The notes under the pieces were generated by a model. That model made no database searches. It was not told the DNA's origin and worked only from the letters and a program-made list of their open reading frames with translations. Source: Epiperipatus broadwayi (taxonomy: Eukaryota > Onychophora > Udeonychophora > Euonychophora > Peripatidae). Taken from it: 64,000 nucleotides of DNA. The stretch spans positions 8,661,852-8,725,851 of the forward strand of contig JAQFVV010006220.1 of the NCBI GenBank assembly GCA_028023455.1, given 5' to 3'. Below are positions 51,210 through 63,412 of this stretch, piece after piece. Within the stretch, counting starts at the first letter, position 1. Every line of letters starts with the position of its first letter. Both the position numbers and the translations under genes were made by a program.

Positions 51210-52899
51210 TCTAAGTAAAATTTGAATTTTTTGGTCAAATATAACTACAGATTTTTTTTTCAGATAGATAATCCACATTCAACCCACTTGATTATTCATA
51301 ATGATCAATAAATGGGTATTTAGTTATTCTTATCAATACAAAAGAAGGATGAAAAAATACATGAACTTTCACCACCAAGAAATTGTCAATTCTAATGAGT
51401 AATGCCTTCTTTTTTGTTGATACTTTTTGAGATTTTGTTAGAGAGGTTTTTGCTCAGCAGAGGGCTATTTAATGGCAATATTACATTTGCCTAAATATAA
51501 ATAATAATTATTTACTAAATCTCTAAATGATTGATTCTTGTGCTTTTTACTTTCTAATGTTTCAGTAAAAGTCTGTGTATAAATTTATAAATAAATAACT
51601 TACTGTCTTACTATGTAGTTTTGATTGTGTGTACAGATTTTTCAAGCAATCTTTAAATACTTATATAAATTATATATTAAAGAAACTGCTGGTCATTTAT
51701 AAGATTATTAACATGAATTTCTGCAAGACTTTGAATATTATTTATATATGTCACTTGGAGAAACTCAATATAATACATAATATCACCAGTCAGCAATATT
51801 TGTTGTTATGTATCACTGTTTTTCAGCTGACAAAAGATCAAGTCCAATTTTTTTTTGAACATATTAATAATTAGCTTGGCCCTTCAAATATTATCACTCT
51901 TTTTTTCTATTTCCTTCTTTCTCTTTCTCTATTTGTTTTCATTAATATAAGTTTTTATTCTGCATATAACTTGATCTATTTTTTATTCCTTATTTTCACC
52001 CAAAATTCTGCCACATTTCTACTTAATAATTTTATTTCTTTTTAACACATTGACAATTTTCATATTATTTAGTAAAATTCATTTATTATTTTATTTTTCT
52101 AACTTGTAATTAGAAAATATATTTTCATTACTTTTGATAGAGTTGAGATTCTTTTTCTTCTTCATTGGATAAATACTATACTAGTATTCTATATATTGAT
52201 AATGAAATAATGCACACTTTAAGCAGTTTAGCTTTTATTAATAATTATTAATTTTTATTTTATTTTATTGTTGTTTTGAATTCTTTATAATCTTTTAAAT
52301 CTAAAATAATATTATCAGTAAATCTAGATCCGGTTTTTTTTAAATGTTATATATTTACTTTATAGTTTTCCCCAACTTGATCCTCTGGATATTTCTTCTA
52401 TATCATACAAACTCTTTAATGTTATTCCTAATTTATTTTCCACATTTACTTAAGATTGATATTTTATTTTTACTTCAGAGTTTCCTATTGAAATCAATGG
52501 GCATTTTTTGAAGGTATTTCATGTGAATTGACGCTAATCAATGCTTCTCATTCATAAAATCAAGTTAGATTGTAAACGTTTAAAGTTGGTTTCATTCTCC
52601 CATCAAAAATAAATGTTTTTAGCTCACAAGAAATGTAGATCTTGAAAAATTGAAGCATTTCAGCAGTTTTGTATTATATTTTAAATAATGATAGATGCAT
52701 ATGACATTTTTAAATATAGCTTATAAAACCAAAGTTTAATACTTTTTATCATCCATTTTATGACGTTTTCTATTTCTGTATTATATAATTACAAAACATA
52801 TGTTGCTAATATAAAAACCAGGTTTTTTAAAATTATTTATTCTATTTGGCTTTGTCATCTATTGTACACTTAAATAATTAGTAGTTTATAAATGTAGTG

Positions 52900-53160
52900 T
52901 CTATTAAATCCCTATCCAATGTTATCCAATCTATATTCCCAGATTACATTTTGGTTTCAAATCTAGAACTACGCAAGCAAGTTGGTTTGAGTTTAAAACA
53001 ATATGTTTTTGAATTTCAGGATGATAGTTTGATAGTACAAAAATGAGTAAAAGGTGATTTTTGGATAAAAAGAGAAATAGATCTAAAAAATCTAGGCACA
53101 TTAAATTCAGAATCAAGATTCCTCACTGATAAAGACTTTAAGTCAGAAAATCTTTTAATT
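52900..53160. repeat. Very old, rearranged family A fragment
   Basis: AAATCCCTATCCAATG and ATTCCCAGATTACATTTTGG correspond to the family-A AAATCCCCATCTAGTG and ATCCCCAGACTAGTTTCTGG blocks. Downstream pieces (GAGTAAAAGGTG, ATTCCTCACTGATAAAGACT, AAGTCAGAAA) correspond to the unit in the other orientation. Divergence is much higher than in other copies, so the family has been active over a long time. Confidence 0.55.
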
Positions 53161-53493
53161 ATTTAAGCTTACAATAGATGATAGAGTTAGATTCGATTAA
53201 ATAGTTAACTATTGAAAAGTATTGATAAGTTGAGATCTTAATGCTTTTTTTTTTTAAAAAAAATATTTAAACTTTTAAATTATATTGGTATATGTATATA
53301 CATAAATTTTGGCAAATATTATGAAACTAATCTCATTTTAATTAATAAAAGGTATATACATCAAAGATTTGTTAAGACATATTTTTATATTGATTTTAAA
53401 ACTTGCAGCACCATATACATGCATATTTTTATTCATGAATTCACAAAGTTAAATGAAACAAAAATTGTAATGTTAAATGTGTGTAACACCTAC

Positions 53494-53592
53494 TTTTGAT
53501 TGACAGGCAGGGTCAGCCCCCTCTTCAAGTAACATGGTAATCATTTTAATAAAGCCATGCCTAGCTGCAACATGGAGAGCTGTTTCACCATT
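53494..53592 (-). CDS. nompC: nompC exon (ankyrin repeat 1 of this window)
   Basis: Exon of 99 nt, 33 codons, encoding one complete ankyrin repeat that begins NGETALHVAARHG and ends EEGADPACQSK. The acceptor is a pyrimidine-rich tract ending TTTCAG at 53593-53598 and the donor is GTAGGT at 53488-53493; both borders are phase 0. It holds the canonical GxTALHxAAxxG helix-turn-helix signature and the terminal GADP turn. It is the most upstream exon seen. The preceding 10.4 kb to the window edge shows no further ankyrin exon, so the upstream intron is at least that long. Confidence 0.88.
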
Positions 53593-56429
53593 CTGAAAAT
53601 ATTAAATAATTCTCTGAATTCATGTAGAGATAATACTATTTCTTCAAATATTAAATCATTAAGAAAAAATCAATTAGTTTAAAGTCCATAGAGTTTTTTT
53701 AAAAAAATAAATAAATAAATTAAAGTTTATTTAACTTAAAAAAAGTGATTTATTAATTTTATTTAATAATAACCATAATCATTTTAAAAAAATGTTAAAT
53801 CAATAAAGGCAGAAACTATAATAAATAATGAAATAAAAAAATGTACAAAAAAAAAAAGCTTGCTGTGAAAATAATGCAGAACCAAATTATTCAAAAACAC
53901 AAATAACAAACTATATTAAAATTTTTAAGAAAACTAAGAGCTTTCTCAAGACAAGAAGCAGCAATCAATCTAAAAATGTTTTTTCTCCAGAAAGAGTGAG
54001 AGTAAAACTCTAGGTGTTAGTATATTATTTATATTAATAATAGGCTGCAAGGAAACAAAATATATTGCTGGAAAGCCAAGTGAAGAGATTCATAATAAAC
54101 TTTAATTAAGAAGCTTTGAGTGGACTAAATTTTGACTTGGAAATAAAATTAATAATTTTATATAATATTAAATTATTGCCACCTTATATAATGTTAGACA
54201 AAAGAAATGTTTTCCATTTTTCTTCTACAATAATGAATATGATGTGGATAAAATTGTGTTTTATCATATATAATCTTTATTTTAGATCACAATAATTTTC
54301 TAATTATCAATATTAAATAAAAATTGCCAAGAATGTAATATGGAGGTAATTATCATCAATATGCATAACCCTGAAGAATTTGATGACTTTCATCTATAAA
54401 ACTAAAAAAATATAATGATGCAACCTCTTAGAAACCTAATGGTTTTTAATTGAGGTATTGCTCAGATATTCACGAGGACAGAATAATTACTTTCTTTTTA
54501 TGTTTTCACTTATAACATAATAGAAAAAATAAATTAGAGCTATGCATTCCAGTAAGTTGTAAAGACAACAGCATACAAAAGCATATGTTAGATATTGAGA
54601 GTGACAGAGTGAATTAGGAATCATTAAGATCAGGAATTAACTTTTATTAATTCTATTAGGATTTATATATTTGTAGATCAATTTTAAGATACGAAAGATT
54701 ATATAAATTGAATGAAATAATATTCAATAGGATATTATCAGAATTTATAAATTTTAAAGGAAAGCTGATTTGAGAATAGGATATAAGTTTTATTACAAAG
54801 GCACAGCTAGTGGTAACTGAATTAGAACTGAATTAACTGTAAAAAAAAACATGAACATATTACACAGTTATAAGATATCACATAGAATACAAAAATTAGT
54901 TATTAAGTTTGATGGAAGTTACCAAATGCAGATAGTTTATTTTACCCCCCCCCCCCCATTTATCATTCCAGTAAAAAGCAGAGGATTTGTATATAAAAAT
55001 AAAAAATATAACAAATTCTTTTTAACAAACTACTTATTTTAGAATGATTATAGAAGATTTTGAAAGAGAGAAAAAGCAAAAAAATATTGACCAGTAGTCA
55101 TACAAATTAATAAAAACAGGAAAAACCCTCCATACAGTAATGCTACAAGTTCACTGGGAACTCATATAATAAGATGAACTGGAAGTGAGTCATGGCATCA
55201 AATAAGATAAATGTTATCACAGATTTGATCATGAGCCCCAATCTCTAAAAGAATAATGCAGTTATGCTTCTAATACAGATGAGAAGAAAAAAATAATAAG
55301 CAAGATAAATATGAACAAAAAAGATCTTTGCAGAAATAGAAGATGACTTTAGCTAATGACATATGTTTTATGTACTCTAGTAGTATTAATGGGCTAATTT
55401 GTAATTGACATGAGGACTCAATGTGTTTATGAAGCTCCATGATATACATGTACCCAAAGTTGAAGATTTGAAGTCATCTAAACTAAATCCTAAGTCTCAC
55501 AAAATAGGACTTCAAGTATATGCTGTTGTGACTACCATGAAAAAAACTGTGCCATGAGCCTCTGAAAAAATGAGCAAGGTTTCATTATGTCAAAAAATTT
55601 ATTTTATTATACCTTCTGGGTTATAGTTGCTTGTTGTACTTAAAGTGATATAGCTTTTATGGTGTTCATGCTGCATTGTGTACTTATGACCTGTGATTGA
55701 GTATTTTATCCATTATGGTATTAGTCACTATTCATATTTTTTAGTTGCTGAGAGTCCTCCCAATCTCAAGAAACAAATTAATTATGAATAAAGAGACAAA
55801 CTAATCATAATATCAAGATAACCCCAAAGTGGAACTAAGCATCAGATGATTAAATATTTAAAAATGTAAAATGAAATTAGTCAAAGCAAACATGTGTTTG
55901 GTGCAATAACCATATGCATCTGGCTATAATCATCAAATACAAGTGGCAAATGTGATGATAATAAATAGCAACATTTTAAATTAAAATCCTCAATAAATAA
56001 AGAATTAAGTTTTGATGTGAATATGAGTTTTTTTCATACATCATAAATCGAAATTTCTGTACAAAAAAAATAAAGGTAAAAAAGAAAAGGAACAGTTTGT
56101 AAAGATTATCAACTCCGTAGTAAAAGTTTTAATTAAACTTCATTTATATAAATGCGATGTTTCAGAATAAACTTGTACTATTAGAAAGAGCAATACTTTT
56201 ATTTTTTTCTATTTTTCTTTTTGTTTCTAATTATGATTCATCATCATCCGTTTCATTTTCTGTGTTTTTGAAAAATGGTGGGGGAGGGAGAAATTAAGCA
56301 GTTTTTTGATAAAAGCCTTATCATATTTGAATGAAAGCAAGTAGATTGCTGTTTAAAAGCACTTTATGCCTATAAAAGGCTGCTACTGTAAATTTGGATC
56401 AGAATATATTTTGAAGCAGAATACATTTT
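53593..56429. other. Upstream intron sequence, nothing recognised
   Basis: No ankyrin exon was found. It includes a 13-C run at 54945-54957 and a short family-A tip fragment (ACAGGAAAAACCCTCCATACAG, about 55118-55139). GC-richer sequence at 55150-55600 may be an unidentified repeat. Confidence 0.5.
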
Positions 56430-57785
56430 GTATTGCAGAGAGCATGGACTAGCAGATTTATTATAAAAACCATGTGGACTGTGTACATTCGTGAATATTA
56501 TAGAGTGCATTATATTTAAATACACACTGGTTTTAAATTGTAATAGATGAATATCTAGAAGCTGTTGTGCTCAACCTCTGGCCACATGGCATTCAAGAAA
56601 CAAAAAATGACCCAGCCTATCTTTAAATGAAGTATAACCTAGCATTATAAAAACTTAATTGCTCCATTCCAGCTCTATCATATATATGTACATACATGTT
56701 CCTTATCCAAGAAAAAAAGAAGAGATCTACTGATGCCCGATAATGATCATCCAAACTACAAGATGTTCACAAATCCATCATAGGACTGATCATTGAATAA
56801 ATTTTACATGCTATTTTGTTAATCTGCAAAATCAATAACTGTTAAAAACCACATAGATAAAATTGTTCAGTTAGAATCCAGTTAAGAAGTATAAAAAAAA
56901 TTGTACCAAGGACTATTACAGTTAGGCAATCAAAATGTCAGTTTTAATTTTATATAACTACCTGTTTGCTGGAAAAAGACAAGCAAAAACTAAAAAGTAA
57001 AAATAATTACTTATATTATCATTATATTATGTAAACTTATATACATTTTTTTTCCTTAGTTAATTAACTAACCCATCTATTCTAAATATTAGATGGGAAA
57101 ATAAAAGATTGGTTAAGATAAAGAAAAAATAATATAGTTAATGGTTAACCAACTAAGAAAAATATTTATATATATATAGCATATAATGATATTTACTATA
57201 AAACTTTTAGGCTATATCTTTTTCTGGCAAACAGGTATTGCAATAATCATCATAATAATTTTTTTTCCATTTGTCAACAATGAATTTTTAGTCCATTGAT
57301 GATTCCTATACACTTTTTGATGGGATTACAGCTGAACAATATTATCCATATGGTATTTTAACAATTATTAATTTTGCTGATTAAAAAAATAACTTGTGGT
57401 ATTTTTTCAGTGATTGGTCTCATGATTGATTTGTGAATATCTCATAGGTTGACTGGTCATTATCAGGCATCAGTAAATCTTCTTTGTAGGGTAAAACACA
57501 TGTATGTATACATATATGATAGATCTAGGATGAAGCAATTAAGTTTTCTTCATAGAGGTCATTCTTCAATAACAGGCTGGACAGCACCAGTTTCATCATG
57601 ATGTGCCATGTGGCCAGAAATGGACCACAAGAAATTTATTCTAATATAATTTAAACCATATCTGTATAAATCCATCACATATTTAAATAATGCATTTTTT
57701 ATAATATTCCAACTTTTAGCACATATGTACATGGCCCAGATGGTCTTCACAATAAATCTCCTAGTTCATGCTCTCTGCCAACACC
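56430..57785. repeat. Diverged 1.35-kb inverted repeat
   Basis: The left arm (about 56430-57075) and right arm (about 57120-57785) are recognisably complementary along their length. GCAGAGAGCATGGACTAGCAG at the left matches the complement of CTAGTTCATGCTCTCTGCC at the right. GGCCACATGGCATT matches the complement of TGCCATGTGGCC. CTGATGCCCGATAATGATCA matches the complement of TGGTCATTATCAGGCATCAG, and CCTGTTTGCTGGAAAAAGA that of TTTTTCTGGCAAACAGG. Many differences indicate an old fold-back element. A 63-codon minus-strand frame in the right arm has no known domain. Confidence 0.8.
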
Positions 57786-59774
57786 AAACATATTCTTATT
57801 AAAAGGTTATCCTGAATCAAAATTACAGCAACAATCTTTTATAAGCCATCAAGTACTTTTGAACAACAACCTAATTTCTTCCAACTTAATTCCCCCTCCC
57901 CCTTACAAATGTTATCAATGCCTGTTTTTTGAAAACACCAGAAAGACAACAAATGATGACAAATCATAAGCAGAAACAAATAAGAAAAACCAAAGAAAAT
58001 TAGAAAAATATTACTATTTCTAATAATACAATTCTATTCTGAAACACCAATTTTTTATAAATTAAATTTAGTTAAAACTTCTATTGTGGATTTGATAATC
58101 TTTAAGATTTTTTTCTCCCTTTTTCTTTCTAAAAATTAATTTTATAATTAGTAAAAAGATCCTTTTTGCATAAAAATACATATTTGAAATGAAATTCAAA
58201 GAAACTCACATGCACACCACTTGAATAAAACTTAACCCATTATTTATTGAGAATTTAGAATTAAAAATTCCATTATTTATTTTCATCATATTTGATATTG
58301 TATTTGATAATGGTATCCAAATGCACATGACTACAATAAATATAGAAATTTTTCCTAACACTTTTATGTTTTTTTTTCTCTTTTTATTTTTTTAAAATGT
58401 AAAATTTTTCTTTAATTGAAAATTCATAAAGTTTATAATTTATCTTATCTTCATGTTTATATTTAAATGTATCATTTTACCTCATAATCTCTCTCTCTTT
58501 TTTTAAATAATTGATTTGTTAAAAGATATTTTGTATGTCTACATAAAAATCCTCCATTTTTTTCATCTGAATGAAAATTTTGAGGACCTAAAAGTGAATA
58601 AATCATATTTGGTAACTTCCAATAAATTTAATGTTTAAGCTTGATATTTTTATATGTTGTATTGGATATTGAAACAATGCTATTCAGATTATTTTTTATA
58701 ATAAATTCAATTCTACTTCAGTTTCTTATAACAACAACTGTACAAGCAGCAGGAATAAAAATTCAACAATATACAGAAATTAAAGCATTGGAAAATTGAT
58801 TATCTGGAATTCTATATAATGATATAAAGAATAATGATGCTGTTAAAAAAACTAACTGAAATGATAAATAAGCTATGAAAAAAAATTAAAGTCTTACAGA
58901 AAAAAAAGTTTTCAGCAATAAAAAGACAAGATAAAATCACTAAAAAAAGAGATGATATGATGAATTGTGTGGGGAAAACTATCATCATCATTTTCAACCT
59001 GTTATGTACTAAATAATTATGTATTTATTAATAAAGTTATACATATATATGCGTGTGTGTAAACTGATCAATACAGGCAATGTTGAATCACTTTAGAAAT
59101 AATTATATGCAGAAATGAAAATTCGACTAACTATAAGTAAACAATATTCTAATTTGCATTATAATAAGGCATAACAATATGTAAATTAGCAATGTTAATA
59201 AATTAGAAAACTTAATAAATTACTTCACAATCTTCTAATGAAAAGGAGAAAAAGTATAGTGAAAAGCAAACTAATGAAACTCGAAAATAAAGCAAAATGA
59301 GATAGCGAAGCTGCAGACAACATATACCAGTCGAAAAGAGCTTCAGTTAAATTAGACTGACTCAAGGAAAAAGTGAACAGCAAGGTGCTTACTTAGAAAT
59401 TGCTAGTAAACAACCATCTGAAATTATGAGAGTTAAAGAAATGTATAATTATTAAATAAAGATTTTAAGAAATCATGGAGTTAGAGATGAGCACCAACTA
59501 ATTATTTATCTATATATTTATTGTCTATCTATAGACATATGAATTGTTCCATCATTAATATTGTCATTGCTTTTCAATTAGCTAGTTATCAGTTAAACTA
59601 CTAATTATTATTATTATTACTAATATATATATAATTTAGAGTCAATAAACTCATTAAGTTATTTAAGACAACTTGTGTGTATATTTCTAATTTAATTTAT
59701 ATTGAATGTATGGCTGTTAAATTATAGTTTGTTCTTGTTCATATCATAACCTTTATTAAGCCACTGCAGGATTA
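57786..59774. other. Upstream intron sequence, nothing recognised
   Basis: AT-rich intergenic or intronic sequence with no coding block, terminal repeats or exon that I can support. A GC-richer patch lies around 59290-59390. Confidence 0.5.
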
Positions 59775-59965
59775 AAGTCTCTCCAAATTTAACTTAGTTT
59801 CTCCACTCTCTAGTCTCTTGTCTCCATATCATACTAAAAAAATTATTTATTCCATCGATCAATTTTACACATGATCTCTTTCTAGATCTTTAACAATTTA
59901 TTGGAATCCAGTTTAAGATTTCAACTGCCCATCTCAACTTGTCTCTTAATTTTATCAATTATGTC
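59775..59965 (-). pseudogene. RTE-like LINE 3'-end fragment
   Basis: The minus strand translates to IKLRDKLRWAVEILNWIPI, followed by a basic SRKRS stretch. Then come IWRQETREW and VKFGETLILQW. These parallel the RTE C-terminus: RWAGHILRM, KRxxGRP and the final AQDRxxWxxLGEAFIxQW. It is related to the end of the copy at 11670-12600 and is too short for any function. Confidence 0.6.
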
Positions 59966-60068
59966 AATAATACCTGTTTGTTCTTTCATCCACATATTTC
60001 ATTTTAGATTCTTTCTTGTTACTCCTAGCATATATCTCTCCACATATCAATAAAAATTAAAAAAGCAA

Positions 60069-60190
60069 ACTCTCAAAATTACAAAGAGATTGAATTACTT
60101 AGTAATATTATTCTCTTAATGAGACTAAGCTTAGTGTCATTAAGAGAATAATATTATTAAGTAATTTAATCTCTTTGTAATTTTGAGAGT
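60069..60190. repeat. Perfect-centred 122-bp palindrome
   Basis: The symmetry axis falls in AAGCTT at 60127-60132 with no loop. The outer arms start ACTCTCAAAATTACAAAGAG and end with its complement. A few internal mismatches (for example GAGACT against GTGTCA) are visible. Nearly perfect zero-loop palindromes are unstable, so this one may be young. Confidence 0.9.
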
Positions 60191-62035
60191 AACTGTGTGA
60201 GAAATAATTTAGATATTAAAATAAAAATAAAAGTAAGTAAAAATAAAAGGATTATTTAAGTCAAAATCGTTGTTTTTGCAAGCAATGCCTTGAAGCTTCA
60301 GAAAATGATACAAAAGATAATAGATAAATAAAATTGAACTAAAAATAAACCATAAAATAATTATTTCTTTACTAATTGTCTTTTGAAATAGCTTTTCAAA
60401 AAAAAAAAAACATTGATAGTAATAAATTAGAAGAAGGTAACAAATTTAAATCACTTGGGTCTAATTAATATATACATGGACAATATATGAGATAATAAGA
60501 TGAAAGAAGTTAATCTGAAAATTAAATTTGATAGAATTACCTTTTTTAAAAAAAATAACTTAATATTAAAAGAAACTTGCCTATCTTAGCTGAAATAAAT
60601 TTTCAATACTAATGTTTAGTTAAGGGTCTTATCAGACTCAGACACTTAATAAAGCAGCCATATAAAATAGATATTCACACAGAAATATATATATTACGAT
60701 TAACAAAAAAAAATTATAAGTAAAATATATAAGAAAATAAATGAAAAAAACAAATAGGTTTTATTAACCCTATTTAAAAACAACTAAGAGACTGGAAATG
60801 GTCTGAACATATTCTTAGAAGAAATGTTAGCAAATGATGTCTTAAACCTTAAACTAAATTCTCAAAATTGTGTTTTAGATAGAGCCATACATAAAATCCA
60901 TCTATGCTTTCTTATTAAAATATGTAGAACTAGGTTTTTCCAAAGGCATTCACTCTATTTGTCATAGGAAAAGGAAAATAAAGATATAATTCATTATAAT
61001 GATAAAAAGCCAAGCCATTAATTGATATTGCAATGCCACTTGATAAATGTTATACACATTGATAATGAGCAGGGTAAATTATATAGTAAAAGAACAAACA
61101 CAATAGATTAGTATATGAAGTCATATGATTATTATAAACATGGTAAACAATCAAGCTGCAATGTGCTTATATATGAATTCACTAACAACCTTTCACCTAA
61201 TATAATACTATAATTTACATTTTAAATAAACTCATGTTATGAGAGATTTATCATATGTTCCTGTATTATTTATAAACAAAGTAAAAATGATTAAAATGCA
61301 ATAAATATTTTTATGCTTTTTATTGAAAGTCAAAGATAATAAAACAAAAACATATTAGAAAATATTACATAAAGATACTGTGAAATAATTTTTTTAGAGA
61401 CATATAAAAACATATGAGATATTATATGAAAATAGAAAATATTGTGTTAAAAACAATATTAATTATGATCATTATTAGTTGATATTTCGAATGAGCATTG
61501 CTATTCTAATCCAAGAAAAAAGATAGAACAACAAAGAAAAAAAATTAAAGCTGAGGATTATTAAGATTTCACAAACCAATTCATGAACCATGAATTTACC
61601 CATTTATATCTCATGTTGATTTTAAGATGATTATTTAATATTATGCAATGCTGTCTTTTAACTTCTACAGTGAAATTATTGAAAACCCTTAACATTTTGC
61701 CTAATTGTGGTTTTCTATTGTATTTCATTTGCATTTAAATTCATCAAGGGAAGCAATCAATGTTGCATATATATATAAAATGTCTTTCACATCATCTTTA
61801 TGCTATAAATGGAATATTCCTCTCTCATTAAAATTATACTGAACTTTATAATAATATAATTTTTTTTAAAAAGTATATTACTGTTCATCTTATCCAATAC
61901 AATGTCAATGGGTCTTTACAGTAGTTGATTCAATAGCATTATATACACAAAACTGAAGAATATATAGAAAGACTAATAATCTTGTTACTGTATTTTCAGG
62001 ATATTATGGATTATAGTATGCTGTAATAGCTATTG
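60191..62035. other. Upstream intron sequence, nothing recognised
   Basis: AT-rich with no exon or transposon that I can identify. Confidence 0.5.
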
Positions 62036-62260
62036 TGTTAACCCCAAAATAAGACTGGGTCTTATATTAATTTTTCCTCTAAAATTTACCATAGGGTTTA
62101 TTTTCAGGTGATACCTTATTTTTTCATGTACAAAAATCTATATTTATTCAAGTACAAAGTTGTACATTTATTTAAATATTTTTTTTTTTTATTGAGTTGT
62201 AAGATTCTTATTCTGGGAGCCTCCCTGCCCCAATCTTTATTGTATTGGCTGGAATAACTT
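62036..62260 (+). mobile_element. Possible DNA-transposon fragment (AATAAGACTGGGTCTTATATT motif)
   Basis: The stretch has AAAATAAGACTGGGTCTTAT and the downstream blocks TAGGGTTTATTTTCAGGTGA, CTTATTTTTTCATGTACAAA and ATCTATATTTATTCAA. It resembles, from memory, a widespread DNA-transposon repeat seen in several animal groups. No termini or target duplication were found and the family name is not certain. The motif around GACTGGGTC is itself a short dyad. Confidence 0.35.
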
Positions 62261-62663
62261 TTTTTTTTTTAATAAATCTTATCTGGTATTAAGAATATAT
62301 TTCCATTTAAATTTACTATTAAATCAAGTGTTAACTGAAGACTTGCCAAGACTGGAGTCTTAACAAAAATGATTACAGTTAAGAATGGTTTATCCATACA
62401 AAAGCAACAACAACAACAAAAAAAAAATGCAAGGCAAAACCATATATATATATGAAATTATAAATTTTCTAATATACTGACTTGTAGTAGATAAATTGTT
62501 TCTCTATACAGGTAGAATTATATTTGTCAAAAATGATTGACTGGAAAATACAAAAGAATCATAATATTTATATTACCATTTATTTAAAGCATTAATGTCA
62601 ATAATATTGTTTATATGTACATTCATGACTTTATAATTCAATATGTATATCATGTGTTTCAAT

Positions 62664-63412
62664 GGACTATACATATTGCCACACAGCAAGCTAGAGTAAT
62701 CAATGGATGCCAGAAGGCTTTTGCATAAAATCCCCATCTAGTGCCTACTCATTCAATATCCCCAGACTAGTTTCTGGCTTGTAGCCTTCGTGAATGAGGA
62801 GCCTTGGATCTGAGAGCATTGCACCTAGATCTTAGGATCTAATGCAACCCTCCAGCAGACACCCTTTATCTCTACTTAATTACAAAACTATGAGTCTTAA
62901 ATTGAAAACACCTTAATATTTTCAATCCAACCCCATCAGCTTATATAGTAAATAGGTCTGAACTCAGTTCAGTACCTATACATTTTGGTGTCCTTGGTTC
63001 TTTAATAACCATAGCCACCAATATCCTATTATGCAGGATTGGTTTTAATCCTATAAACATCACATAAGCTGATGGGATTGAAATGAAAACATTAAAGTGT
63101 TTTCAATTTAAGACTCATAGTTTTGTAGATAAGTAGAGATAAAAGGTGGCTGCTAGAGGGTTGCATTGGATCCTAAGATTTAGGTGCAGTGTTCTCAGAT
63201 CCAAGGCTCCTCATTAACAAAATCCACAAGCCAGAAACTAGTCTGGGGATATTGAATGAGTAGGCACTAAATGGGTATTTTATGCATAAACCTTCTGGCA
63301 TCCATTGATTACTCTAGCTTGCTGTATGGCAATACATATAGTGAGTTTTGCCTGTTTTAATAAGTTATAAGCAAGCATAATAAGTGGTGATCATATGATG
63401 TTTATTTGGTGT
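62664..63412. repeat. Family A palindromic pair
   Basis: A direct unit (about 62664-63062) is followed after a few bases by an inverted unit (about 63066-63412). The symmetry centre is CATCACATAAGCTGATGGGATTG. Both halves contain GCAAGCTAGAGTAATCAATGG (or its complement), TAGTTTCTGGCTTGT, ACCTAGATCTTAGGATC and TACAAAACTATGAG. The inverted half lacks the segment from AACTCAGTTCAG to the CATAGCCACC block, so the palindrome is asymmetrical inside. Confidence 0.83.

Larger units (their letters stand above)
4970..53592 (-). other. nompC: TRPN/NompC channel gene, central part (eight ankyrin exons)
   Basis: Eight exons on the minus strand join without frame change into 325 codons. They match the ankyrin domain of TRPN (NompC) from the segment with NGETALHVAA down to KGQTPLHLAAEND. 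TRPN is a mechanically gated cation channel whose long ankyrin spring tethers the pore to microtubules. Junctions such as INKQAK/NGWSPLL, VDVFDE/HGKAAL, DALSL/AKKTPLHL and AKDI/KGQTPL read straight through at positions where known NompC proteins continue, so no exon is missing between them. Introns, in transcription order, are about 2.9, 2.1, 10.9, 0.087, 12.7, 4.1 and 14.8 kb. The N-terminus, the remaining repeats and the six-helix pore lie outside the window. Assignment to TRPN rather than ankyrin-1/2 or TRPA rests on the NGWSPLLVAS, HARVDVFDE and KGQTPLHLAAEND stretches. Confidence 0.9.
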
